Below, in pieces: positions 43,130 to 50,668 of a DNA stretch of 64,000 bases (positions are counted from its first letter, which is position 1; the number at the start of each line of letters is the position of its first letter). The stretch spans positions 806,001 to 870,000 of the forward strand of contig NZ_CP014691.1 in the NCBI RefSeq assembly GCF_002005465.1. Reading direction: 5' to 3'. The notes under the pieces were generated by a model that made no database searches, was not told where the DNA came from, and was given only the letters and a program-made list of their open reading frames with translations. Both the position numbers and the translations under genes were made by a program. The DNA is from Neoasaia chiangmaiensis. GTDB lineage: Bacteria > Pseudomonadota > Alphaproteobacteria > Acetobacterales > Acetobacteraceae.

Positions 43130-43546
43130 ATGCGACAGGCTTTCCATCGCCTGACGGTCGATACGCGCGGCAAGGGACTGACCATGATCACCCGGCCCAT
43201 CTGCGACTGGGTGAACGAGACGGGCATTTCGGATGGGCTCCTGACACTCTGGTGTCGCCATACATCGGCGTCCCTGACGGTTCAGGAGAACGCCGATCCG
43301 ACGGTCCGTCGGGATATCGCCGATTTTTTCGAAGACCTCGTGCCGGAATCGCGCCACTACGTGCATGACGACGAAGGCCCGGACGACATGCCCGCGCATC
43401 TGCGTTCGATGCTGACGGACATACAGTTGACCATTCCGGTCATGGACGGCCGCCCCGTGCTGGGTACCTGGCAGGGAATCTATCTGTTCGAACACCGCCG
43501 CCAGCCGCATCGCCGGGAGATCGTGCTGCATCTCCTCGGCGAATGA
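43130..43546 (+). CDS. YjbQ/UPF0047 family protein
   Basis: 138-residue small enzyme-like protein of the YjbQ family. The His cluster is visible: LWCRHTSASLTVQENAD and HYVHDDEGPDDMPAHL, then GTWQGIYLFEHR near the C-terminus. The family is annotated as secondary thiamine-phosphate synthase because some members complement ThiE loss, but the primary role is unknown. ATG 43130 has GAAGGGAG just upstream. Ends 4 bases before the stop of the convergent RNase T2 gene. Confidence 0.9.
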   Translation: MRQAFHRLTVDTRGKGLTMITRPICDWVNETGISDGLLTLWCRHTSASLTVQENADPTVRRDIADFFEDLVPESRHYVHDDEGPDDMPAHLRSMLTDIQLTIPVMDGRPVLGTWQGIYLFEHRRQPHRREIVLHLLGE

Positions 43547-43550
43547 CCGC

Positions 43551-44288
43551 TTACCAGCGGCGCAGCAGGAACTGTGCCGGACAATTGTCCTGCGGCTCGG
43601 GCGACGCGATATAGGCAGCCGCCTTCGGGAACACATCCAGCCGATCCGGCCGAAGTGTGAACCACATCTGGGTCAGCACCACGTGTCCCTGATGGTCCCG
43701 GCTGCATTGCAGTTGCAGTGCACGTGGCGTGACATTGCCCGTGGCCTGATCGAAGAACGACAGCATTGCGGCGTGCGACACCATCGTCCCGGCCCGGGCG
43801 GACAACCATGCACCGATCGCTGACTGTGCGAATTTCAGCCGTAAAGCGGCCGCCGTGGCAAAAAACGGTCCAGGCTGATAACCGAAACAGCGTGCATGCT
43901 TGTTGAACTCATGCGGCACGAGCGGATGGGTCGTATGCGGCACGATCGTCGCAAGCTGGTTCTGCAACGGTGCATCCAGTATCGGCGTGACATCCTGTTC
44001 CTGCTCAAGCAGGGAGCAACCGTCCCGCCACCACGCCTGCACGGGAATGTTGCGCGCTTCCAGCGTCCCGGGCTCGGAGGCCCACAGCCCATGCAGGCCG
44101 ATGAGCGGGATACGCGGCTGATCCGGCAAGCAACCGCTTCCAACCGCACAGAAGCCGGGTTGCCAGGTCAGGGCCAGCGTATCGTGATGAAAATCGGCAT
44201 GCGCCGTCGGATGCAGTGCCGGCCCCTGCGGCGCCTGCGTCGCGCAGCCGGCCAATAGTATCAGGACGCCGAAAACATAACGCAGCAT
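43551..44288 (-). CDS. RNase T2 family lipoprotein
   Basis: 245 residues with a lipobox LLAG-Cys15, so a lipoprotein. The two catalytic segments of RNase T2 are CAS1 at GLHGLWAS (64-71, His66) and CAS2 at HEFNKHARC (126-134, His126, Glu127, Lys130, His131). CAS1 has Ala where Pro is usual and CAS2 has Phe/Ala-Arg where Trp/Gly-Thr is usual; all catalytic residues are kept. Probably degrades RNA outside the inner membrane. It starts 5 bases after S-formylglutathione hydrolase on the same strand and may be the last gene of that run. Confidence 0.87.
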   Translation of the reverse strand: MLRYVFGVLILLAGCATQAPQGPALHPTAHADFHHDTLALTWQPGFCAVGSGCLPDQPRIPLIGLHGLWASEPGTLEARNIPVQAWWRDGCSLLEQEQDVTPILDAPLQNQLATIVPHTTHPLVPHEFNKHARCFGYQPGPFFATAAALRLKFAQSAIGAWLSARAGTMVSHAAMLSFFDQATGNVTPRALQLQCSRDHQGHVVLTQMWFTLRPDRLDVFPKAAAYIASPEPQDNCPAQFLLRRW

Positions 44289-44293
44289 GATCG

Positions 44294-45136
44294 TCAGCTT
44301 TTCAGAATGAGCGCATGGTGCGCCATATGATCTTCAATGAATGTCTGGATGAACCAGTAAGAGTGATCATAATGTGCCTGCCGGCGCAAATTCAGCTCCT
44401 GCCCGGCAATCCGGGCAGCGTCCTCGAAGACCTCCGGCTGCAATTCGCGGGCGAGGAACTGATCCGCCAGCCCCTGATCGATCAATATCGTTTCAGGGTG
44501 CGTCCTTCCTGACCGAAGCAGCGCCGTCGCGTCCCATGCGTCCCATGCCCAGCGGTCCTCGCCCAGATAGGCACCGAACGCCTTCTCTCCCCATGGGACG
44601 GCGGCGGGATGCACGATGGGCGCAAACGCGGACACCGATTTCCAGAAACCGGGTGCGCCGAGAGCATGCACCAGCGCGCCATGGCCGCCCATGGAATGAC
44701 CCATGATGCCCCGTCGCGCACCGTTCAACGGGAATACTCCTTCCGTCAGGGACGGCAATTCGGAAGCGATATAACTGCCCATGCGATAATGCGCCGCCCA
44801 TGGCGGGCGCGTGGCATCCAGATAGAAACCCGCCCCCGTTCCCAGATCGTAGGCATCGTCCTCCCCCGGCACATCCGCGCCTCGCGGCGATGTATCCGGC
44901 GCGACAAGCGCAATGCCATGTTGCGCGGCGAACCGCACGATATTGGACTTGATCAGGAAGGTCTCGTGATTGCAGGTCAGTCCGGCCAGAATATGCACAA
45001 CCGGCACGGACGTGCCTGACAATGCCGCCTCCGGCAGGAACACGCCGAATGCCGCCTCCAGCCCAAGTACGCTGGAGGCATGCCTGTAGAAGCCAAGCCG
45101 GCCACCACAGCAATACGTTTCGGAGAGTGTTTCCAT
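44294..45136 (-). CDS. fghA: S-formylglutathione hydrolase
   Basis: 280-residue esterase-D-type serine hydrolase that releases formate and glutathione from S-formylglutathione, the last step of glutathione-dependent formaldehyde oxidation. The nucleophile is Ser148 in IMGHSMGGHGAL; LAGLTCNHETF (50-60) is the oxyanion motif, and the acid and His lie in DQGLADQFL and YDHSYWFI. ATG 45136 gives METLSETYCCGG, the family start. It is in the same strand run as frmA (46467-47582), separated by two genes. Confidence 0.94.
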   Translation of the reverse strand: METLSETYCCGGRLGFYRHASSVLGLEAAFGVFLPEAALSGTSVPVVHILAGLTCNHETFLIKSNIVRFAAQHGIALVAPDTSPRGADVPGEDDAYDLGTGAGFYLDATRPPWAAHYRMGSYIASELPSLTEGVFPLNGARRGIMGHSMGGHGALVHALGAPGFWKSVSAFAPIVHPAAVPWGEKAFGAYLGEDRWAWDAWDATALLRSGRTHPETILIDQGLADQFLARELQPEVFEDAARIAGQELNLRRQAHYDHSYWFIQTFIEDHMAHHALILKS

Positions 45137-45175
45137 GATCGGTTTATCTTTCAAGCAGTTCCTGCCCACAATGCG

Positions 45176-45907
45176 TCAGGCGCAGAGACCGCCATCCACG
45201 GTCAGGACGGTCCCGGTTACGTATCGGCTCGCGGGTGACGCCAGGAAGGACACGGCGCCCGCGATATCGCCCACCGTGCCATAGGCGCCCGTCGCCACGA
45301 AGCTGCGCAACACATCCGCCGCCTGCCCGTCAGCGGGGTTGAGTTCGGTATCGATCGGACCAGGCTGCACGACATTGGCAGTGATGCCCCTGGGTCCGAG
45401 ATCACGCGCAACCCCACGCGCAAAGCCGGGCAATGCCGCCTTCGTCGCGGAATAGACCGAAATTCCGGGAAACGGCGACCGCTCGCCGAAGGCCGATCCG
45501 ATGTAGATCAGTCGCCCGCCCTCGCGCATGTGCTTTACCGCCTCGGCCGTCTCGACCATCACGGCCCGCACATTCAACGTCAGCGCGCGGTCGATGTCCT
45601 CGACGGTCATCGTCTCGATCAAACCGTAGGGATAGGTGCCGGCGTTGCAGACCAGCGCGTCGATCCGGCCGAATGCGGCGACGGTTTGCGCGACGACCGC
45701 CCTGTTGCCATCGATGGTGCTGCCATCCGCCTGGATCGCCAGCGCTCGCCGCCCTTTCGCGCGGATGATGTCGGCCACTTCCGCGGCGCGTCCCGCATTG
45801 CTCGCGAAAGAAAAAGCGACATCGTAACCGTCTGCGGCCAACGCTTCGGCAATCGCCGCACCGATGCCGCGGCTTCCGCCGGTTATGAGTGCAATACGTT
45901 CAGCCAT
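45176..45907 (-). CDS. Short-chain dehydrogenase/reductase
   Basis: 243-residue classical SDR. NAD(P) motif TGGSRGIG (9-16), NAG at 88-90, active-site Ser138, Tyr152 and Lys156 in YSATK. An Ala-Ser-Asn segment after beta-2 (FSFASNAGR) is typical of NADPH-preferring forms. Lies between the prolyl-tRNA editing gene and fghA, in a formaldehyde-detoxification run; its substrate is not readable, perhaps a carbonyl. Confidence 0.9.
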   Translation of the reverse strand: MAERIALITGGSRGIGAAIAEALAADGYDVAFSFASNAGRAAEVADIIRAKGRRALAIQADGSTIDGNRAVVAQTVAAFGRIDALVCNAGTYPYGLIETMTVEDIDRALTLNVRAVMVETAEAVKHMREGGRLIYIGSAFGERSPFPGISVYSATKAALPGFARGVARDLGPRGITANVVQPGPIDTELNPADGQAADVLRSFVATGAYGTVGDIAGAVSFLASPASRYVTGTVLTVDGGLCA

Positions 45908-45957
45908 GAATCGATCTCCCTGTGTTCCGGTATATCGTGATGTTGGATGGACGCCGG

Positions 45958-46467
45958 TCAGACGAAGACCGGCTGTTCGGGACTACCGTCGAAAACGAGA
46001 ACGAGCGGCTCCACGTGCCATGCCTGGAGAATACGACGCAGATCATCCGTCGCGACAACCCATGTCCGGGTATTATCGAGCGGATGGCAGGTGATGGCGT
46101 CCGCATCCAGCAATTCGGCGTCGATGGCAAAACGGACCTGACGTTTCCGATCGGCGATCAGGCTGAGCGGTCCCAGCGAGCCCGGCTCCGTCGCCAGAAC
46201 CTCACGCATCAGGTCCGGCGAACCGAAGGAAAGCCGCCTGGCGCCGAGCATCGGGGCCAGCGCTTTCATGTCCACCTGTCGTTCCGCCGGCAATGTGACG
46301 AGAAACAACGAACCCCTGGCATCCTTGAGGAACAGGTTCTTCGTATGCAGCCCCTGCAATCCGGCATAATGGGCATAGGCATCCCGCACGGTGTGGACCG
46401 GCGGGTGCGTGACCTCTTGAGGACAGATACCCAGACTGGCCAGAAACTCGCTCAGCGCCGACTGCAT
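45958..46467 (-). CDS. Prolyl-tRNA editing protein (YbaK/ProX family)
   Basis: 169-residue trans-editing deacylase that hydrolyses mischarged tRNA-Pro (alanyl- or cysteinyl-). The signature is GLHTKNLFLKDARG with the substrate-pocket Lys, followed by LVTLPAERQVDMK and GSLGPLSLIADR. Resembles the ProXp-ala (PrdX) branch. Its ATG overlaps the frmA stop by one base (TGATG) and has GGAG 5 bases before it, so it is translated with frmA. That association with formaldehyde detoxification is unexpected. Confidence 0.87.
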   Translation of the reverse strand: MQSALSEFLASLGICPQEVTHPPVHTVRDAYAHYAGLQGLHTKNLFLKDARGSLFLVTLPAERQVDMKALAPMLGARRLSFGSPDLMREVLATEPGSLGPLSLIADRKRQVRFAIDAELLDADAITCHPLDNTRTWVVATDDLRRILQAWHVEPLVLVFDGSPEQPVFV

Positions 46468-47582
46468 CAGAACTCCACCACCGAGCGAATGCTTTTGCCC
46501 TGCGTCATCAGATCGAAACCATGATTGATCTGGTCGATGGTCAGATGCTCGGTAATCAGGCTGTCGATGTCGATACGGCCGTCCATGTACATGTCGACGA
46601 TCCTGGGCACGTCGGTCCGACCGCGCGCCCCACCGAAAGCCGAACCGATCCAGCGTCGTCCCGTCACCAGCTGGAACGGGCGCGTGCTGATCTCCTGTCC
46701 CGCGCCCGCCACGCCGATCACGCAGCTGACGCCCCAGCCGCGATGCGCGCACTCCAGCGCCTGGCGCATCAGCTTCACATTGCCCACGCACTCGAACGTG
46801 TAGTCCGCGCCACCGCCGGTCAGTTCCACCAGATGACCGACCACGTCGCCGTTCTCGCCCAGATCGGCCGGATTGACGAAATCCGTCATGCCGAACTGCC
46901 GCGCGATCTCCGCCCGCGCCGGATTGAGGTCCACGCCGACGATCTGGCGCGCGCCCACCATTCTGGCGCCCTGAATGACGTTCAGCCCGATGCCGCCCAG
47001 GCCGAACACCACGACCGTCGAATTGGCCTCCACCTTCGCGGTGAACAGCACGGCGCCGATGCCCGTCGTCACGCCACAGCCAATGTAGCAGACCTTGTCG
47101 AACGGAGCGTCCGAACGGATTCTGGCCAGGGCGATCTCGGGCAACACCGTATAGTTCGCAAAGGTGGAGCAGCCCATATAGTGATGCACGGGCTGCCCCT
47201 TGTAGGAGAACCGCGTCGTGCCGTCAGGCATCAGGCCACGGCCCTGCGTTGCGCGGATCGACGTGCACAGGTTCGTCTTGCGCGACAGGCAGGATGGACA
47301 CTCACGGCATTCCGGCGTGTAGAGCGGAATGACGTGGTCGCCCGGTCGCAGATGCTTCACCCCAGCGCCCACCTCTCGCACGATCCCGGCGCCCTCATGC
47401 CCCAGGATCGCGGGGAACAGCCCCTCCGGATCCGCGCCGGACAGCGTGAACTTGTCGGTATGGCAAAGACCTGTCGCCTTGATCTCCACCAGCACTTCGC
47501 CCGCGCGTGGACCTTCCAGCTGCACGGTGTCGATCACCAGAGGTTTGCCGGCTTCCAGCGCCAGCGCCGCGGTCACGTCCAT
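46467..47582 (-). CDS. frmA: S-(hydroxymethyl)glutathione dehydrogenase / class III alcohol dehydrogenase
   Basis: 371-residue zinc alcohol dehydrogenase that oxidises S-hydroxymethylglutathione to S-formylglutathione with NAD, and can act in S-nitrosoglutathione reduction. Catalytic zinc Cys is in TGLCHTDKFTLSG, structural zinc ligands are in CRECPSCLSRKTNLC, and the GHEGAGIVREVG and GLGGIGLNVIQG motifs are intact. Starts the formaldehyde run that ends with fghA. ATG 47582. Divergent from the bestrophin gene, with about 140 bases between. Confidence 0.96.
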   Translation of the reverse strand: MDVTAALALEAGKPLVIDTVQLEGPRAGEVLVEIKATGLCHTDKFTLSGADPEGLFPAILGHEGAGIVREVGAGVKHLRPGDHVIPLYTPECRECPSCLSRKTNLCTSIRATQGRGLMPDGTTRFSYKGQPVHHYMGCSTFANYTVLPEIALARIRSDAPFDKVCYIGCGVTTGIGAVLFTAKVEANSTVVVFGLGGIGLNVIQGARMVGARQIVGVDLNPARAEIARQFGMTDFVNPADLGENGDVVGHLVELTGGGADYTFECVGNVKLMRQALECAHRGWGVSCVIGVAGAGQEISTRPFQLVTGRRWIGSAFGGARGRTDVPRIVDMYMDGRIDIDSLITEHLTIDQINHGFDLMTQGKSIRSVVEF

Positions 47583-47721
47583 GGCAACGATCCTTCTCTT
47601 CCGTGGTCACGATGTCTTGCGCCATACGACAAAGCATGACGACTCTGGTTTCAGACAGTGCCGTCTCGCCGCGTGGATGCCAAGATGGCGTCATGCTCAA
47701 CTTTACAAGGACATACGCGCA

Positions 47722-48597
47722 TTGATCGTCGATAAGCGTCACGGCCTCTGGATCCTGCTGCGCGAAACAGCACCGCCTCTGCTCATACTGGCGATATGGG
47801 ACACGATCGTCGTCGTCATGTTTCAGATCTATCATCAGGAATGGATGGAGCAGCCGGCACTGCCCATCTCCCTGATGGGGTCTGCCCTCGCCCTGTTTCT
47901 GGGCGTCCGCAACAACGCCGCCTATGCCCGCTGGTGGGAAGGCCGCACGCTCTGGGGCGCGGTCACCAATAACTGCCGTTCCTTCGGGCGCGAAGCGGCA
48001 TCGCTGCTCGGCGGTCGCGCCGATCTGGCAAGGGCCATGGCGGCATATCCCTATCTGCTGCGCGTGGCCCTCGCCGGGCTGGAGGCGGGTCCGGACGCCA
48101 GGCGCCTGCTAGGCCCCGAGATGTATGCCCGCGTCATGTCGCGGAACAACAAGCCGAACGCCCTGCTCTACGAGATCGGACTGGGCGTGGCGGAAGAAGT
48201 GGAGAAGCGCGGAATCGACGGCGCCGTACACGGCACGGTGGACCGCATCCTGTCCGATCTCGCGAACGCGCAGGGCGGTCTGGAACGTATCCGCAATACG
48301 CCTTTGCCGGTACAATATTCGGTGCTGCCGCTGCTGGTGGTGCATGTCTTCTGCATCGTGCTGCCACTTTCCGCGGTTCAGACGCTGGGGTGGATCACGC
48401 CATTGGGGTCCAGCCTGGTCGGCTTCCTGTTTCAGGCGCTCGACAAGAGCGGTCGCGACCTGCAGACACCGTTCGTGCCCAGCCCGCATGCCCTGCCGAT
48501 GCTCGCCATGTCCCGCAACATCGAGATCGATCTGCTCCAGCCGCTTGGGATGGAAGTCGGACCGCCGATCGGCGGCGTGCACGGAATCCAGCCGTAG
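47722..48597 (+). CDS. Bestrophin family anion channel-like protein
   Basis: 291 residues with four hydrophobic regions. TTG 47722 gives a start MIVDKRHGLWILLRE that matches the MIVRPxxHW start of bacterial bestrophin homologues such as YneE, and has AAGG upstream; an ATG at 47677 is also in frame. Conserved parts are LGVRNNAAYARWWEGRTLWG (family RNNxAYxRWWE), NRPNALLYEIG-like NKPNALLYEIG, and a C-terminal ELQxPFxxxxNDLP-like segment LQTPFVPSPHALPM. Likely inner-membrane ion channel. Confidence 0.88.
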   Translation: MIVDKRHGLWILLRETAPPLLILAIWDTIVVVMFQIYHQEWMEQPALPISLMGSALALFLGVRNNAAYARWWEGRTLWGAVTNNCRSFGREAASLLGGRADLARAMAAYPYLLRVALAGLEAGPDARRLLGPEMYARVMSRNNKPNALLYEIGLGVAEEVEKRGIDGAVHGTVDRILSDLANAQGGLERIRNTPLPVQYSVLPLLVVHVFCIVLPLSAVQTLGWITPLGSSLVGFLFQALDKSGRDLQTPFVPSPHALPMLAMSRNIEIDLLQPLGMEVGPPIGGVHGIQP

Positions 48598-48649
48598 GTT
48601 CTGCCGAAGCAACAAGACAGGGCGGGGATTTTGTGCTACTGTCCCGGCC

Positions 48650-49240
48650 ATGAACACGTTCAAGACGCCTCCCAAAGGAGGCATGACCGACGCGATGGCG
48701 CGCAGTGCCGCCGCGTTGACCGCCTCCCAGGCTGACAGCCACGGCGACAACAACGACCCGTTCGAGGAAGGCGACTCAATCGTCTATGCCGCGCACGGTG
48801 TCGGTCGCGTGGACCGGATCGGCGTGGACGAGATTGCCGGAACGAAACTGGAGATTATCCAGATTTCGTTTCCTGGCAACCAGATGACCCTTCGCATCCC
48901 CCTCTCCAAGGCGCGGAAATCGGGCCTGCGGAAGATCGTCACGCGCGATATCGTCGAAAAGGCGATGACGATCATCAAGGGCAAGCCGCACGTCAGCAAG
49001 GGCATGTGGGCGCGCCGGGCAGTGGCCTATCAGGAGAAGATCAACTCCGGCGACCTTATCCAGATTGCCGAAGTCCTGCGCGATCTGCGCCGCAACGTGG
49101 ACAGTCTCGACGGCAGCTTCAGCGAACGCAAACTGTTCGAGGCAGCGCAGGAACGCTTCGTTTCCGAAGTCGCCGTACTGGAGAACAAGGAACCGGCGGC
49201 AGTGCTGCAATCGCTCACCGAAACGATGAAAGCGGCCTGA
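48650..49240 (+). CDS. CarD/CdnL-family transcription regulator
   Basis: 196-residue RNA-polymerase-binding regulator that helps open promoters. The N-terminal Tudor-like RNAP-interaction domain is FEEGDSIVYAAHGVGRVDRI and the C-terminal helical domain binds DNA near the transcription bubble (KGMWARRAVAYQEKINSGD). Start is uncertain: ATG 48650 is used, but AAAGGAGG (48674-48681) lies one base before ATG 48683 and 13 before ATG 48695. Of the same size as alphaproteobacterial CarD. Follows bestrophin by 52 bases on the same strand. Confidence 0.92.
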   Translation: MNTFKTPPKGGMTDAMARSAAALTASQADSHGDNNDPFEEGDSIVYAAHGVGRVDRIGVDEIAGTKLEIIQISFPGNQMTLRIPLSKARKSGLRKIVTRDIVEKAMTIIKGKPHVSKGMWARRAVAYQEKINSGDLIQIAEVLRDLRRNVDSLDGSFSERKLFEAAQERFVSEVAVLENKEPAAVLQSLTETMKAA

Positions 49241-49286
49241 CCGCACGCATCCTTTCGTCGCATGTTGCGTTACCCCCTCCAATGTC

Positions 49287-49333
49287 GCCACATCTGATGC
49301 AAGCCGCTTGCGGGTCCGCTCATCGGATGTGGC
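49287..49333. repeat. Strong nested hairpin between carD and the SDR gene
   Basis: GCCACATCTGATG (49287-49299) pairs with CATCGGATGTGGC (49321-49333) over 13 positions, with one U-G wobble in RNA. The loop itself holds a small stem, GCAAG-CCG-CTTGC. It lies 46 bases after the carD stop. It is followed by AATTCTAG with no T-run, so it may be a poor terminator, an mRNA-end protector or a small-RNA structure. Confidence 0.5.
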
Positions 49334-49410
49334 AATTCTAGACAGGGTATCTTCGGGAGAAACGGCCTGCCGTTTTCGTCCGGTTACCCTGCTAAGTGAG
49401 GGAAAGAACC

Positions 49411-50211
49411 ATGCCCGCTCCCCAGCGAGACCGCTTCAGAGGTAAGAACGTGCTGATCACCGGCGCTTCCCAAGGTATCGGGGAAGCCGCCGCCCTGCGC
49501 TTCGCGGAAGAAGGCGCGCGCGTTGCCGTCAACGGTCGTCACGAAGACAAGCTGCGCGCCGTCGTCGACAAACTGCCGAAGGTCGATGCAGGGCCGCATG
49601 TCGTAGCAACGGGTGACATGTCGAAGGAAGACGATGTCGACCGTGTCATGCGCACAAGCCTGGATGAGATGGGCGGACTTGATGTCCTGATCTGCAATGC
49701 CGGCATCATGCGACCGAGTCCGTCGGAAGACATCACACTCGACGATCTCAATGCCGTTCTTGCCGTCAATCTGACGAGCGTCATCCTGTGTTCGCGTGCG
49801 GTGCTGAAATACTGGCGTTCGAACGACCTGAAGGGGTCGATCCTGGTCAACAGTTCCGTGCATCAGGAAATTCCCAAGCCGCAATACCTGGGATACTCAG
49901 CCAGCAAGGGCGCGGTCGGCAATGTCGTCCGGACACTCGCGCTGGAATACGCGGCGCATGGCATCCGCGTGAATGGTGTCGGTCCGGGTGCGATCGTGAC
50001 CCCGATGAACGATGCCTGGGTGCATGATCCCGAACAGTACAAGACAGTGTCCAGCCATATCCCCATGGGCCGTCCCGGTGAAGGACGTGAGATTGCCGAC
50101 GCACTGACCTTCCTCGCCTCGGAAGAGGCCTCGTATATCACCGGACAGATGCTCTACGTGGACGGCGGTCTGACCCTCTACGCCGATTTCCAGAAAAACT
50201 GGTCATCGTGA
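49411..50211 (+). CDS. SDR oxidoreductase, glucose 1-dehydrogenase-like
   Basis: 266-residue classical SDR. TGASQGIG (17-24), NAG at 96-98, Ser149, Tyr162 and Lys166 in YSASK; a GRHEDKL segment after beta-2 favours NADP. Sequence pattern resembles glucose 1-dehydrogenase/short-chain sugar dehydrogenases, and such enzymes are common in acetic acid bacteria, but the substrate is inferred. ATG 49411 with GAGGGAAAG upstream. Followed by a response regulator. Confidence 0.88.
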   Translation: MPAPQRDRFRGKNVLITGASQGIGEAAALRFAEEGARVAVNGRHEDKLRAVVDKLPKVDAGPHVVATGDMSKEDDVDRVMRTSLDEMGGLDVLICNAGIMRPSPSEDITLDDLNAVLAVNLTSVILCSRAVLKYWRSNDLKGSILVNSSVHQEIPKPQYLGYSASKGAVGNVVRTLALEYAAHGIRVNGVGPGAIVTPMNDAWVHDPEQYKTVSSHIPMGRPGEGREIADALTFLASEEASYITGQMLYVDGGLTLYADFQKNWSS

Positions 50212-50261
50212 TCGATTGCAGGCCGTTCGACCCTGTTCTTGTCAAGGATTGAAAAACTATC

Positions 50262-50657
50262 ATGGCTGCGCCTCTCTCGGTTCTGGTCGTCGAGGACGAC
50301 TTTCTCATCCGTGCCTGTCTGACGGAATTCCTGGAGGACAGCGATATCCATGTGCTGGAGGCTGAAAGCTGCGCCGAAGCCTGGAGGCATCTGGATCAGT
50401 CCGGACCGATACATGCCGTCGTGACCGACATCTCCCTGCCGGATGGCAATGGAAAGAACCTGAGCATGGATCTCCGCGCACGGTGGCCGGAGATGCCGGT
50501 CATCTTCACCAGCGGCCATGGCGCATCCGTTTACGAGAAAACAGAAATCGCGCCACCGCATGATCGCATTGTCACCAAGCCCTACCCGCTCTCCGCCGTG
50601 CTGGATGCCATTCATGAACTCACCGGCACACATCAGGATCGGGTCCCTGCGCAGTAA
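50262..50657 (+). CDS. Stand-alone response regulator receiver domain
   Basis: 131-residue CheY-like protein with no output domain. Acidic pocket Asp12, Asp13, phospho-acceptor Asp56 in VVTDISLPD, Ser84 in FTSGHG and Lys106 in VTKPYPL. No histidine kinase lies near, so its partner is elsewhere. It may sit in a short run with the TPR protein that starts 12 bases after its end. The last residues are not typical and probably just a tail. Confidence 0.9.
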   Translation: MAAPLSVLVVEDDFLIRACLTEFLEDSDIHVLEAESCAEAWRHLDQSGPIHAVVTDISLPDGNGKNLSMDLRARWPEMPVIFTSGHGASVYEKTEIAPPHDRIVTKPYPLSAVLDAIHELTGTHQDRVPAQ

Positions 50658-50668
50658 GGCGTAACGCC

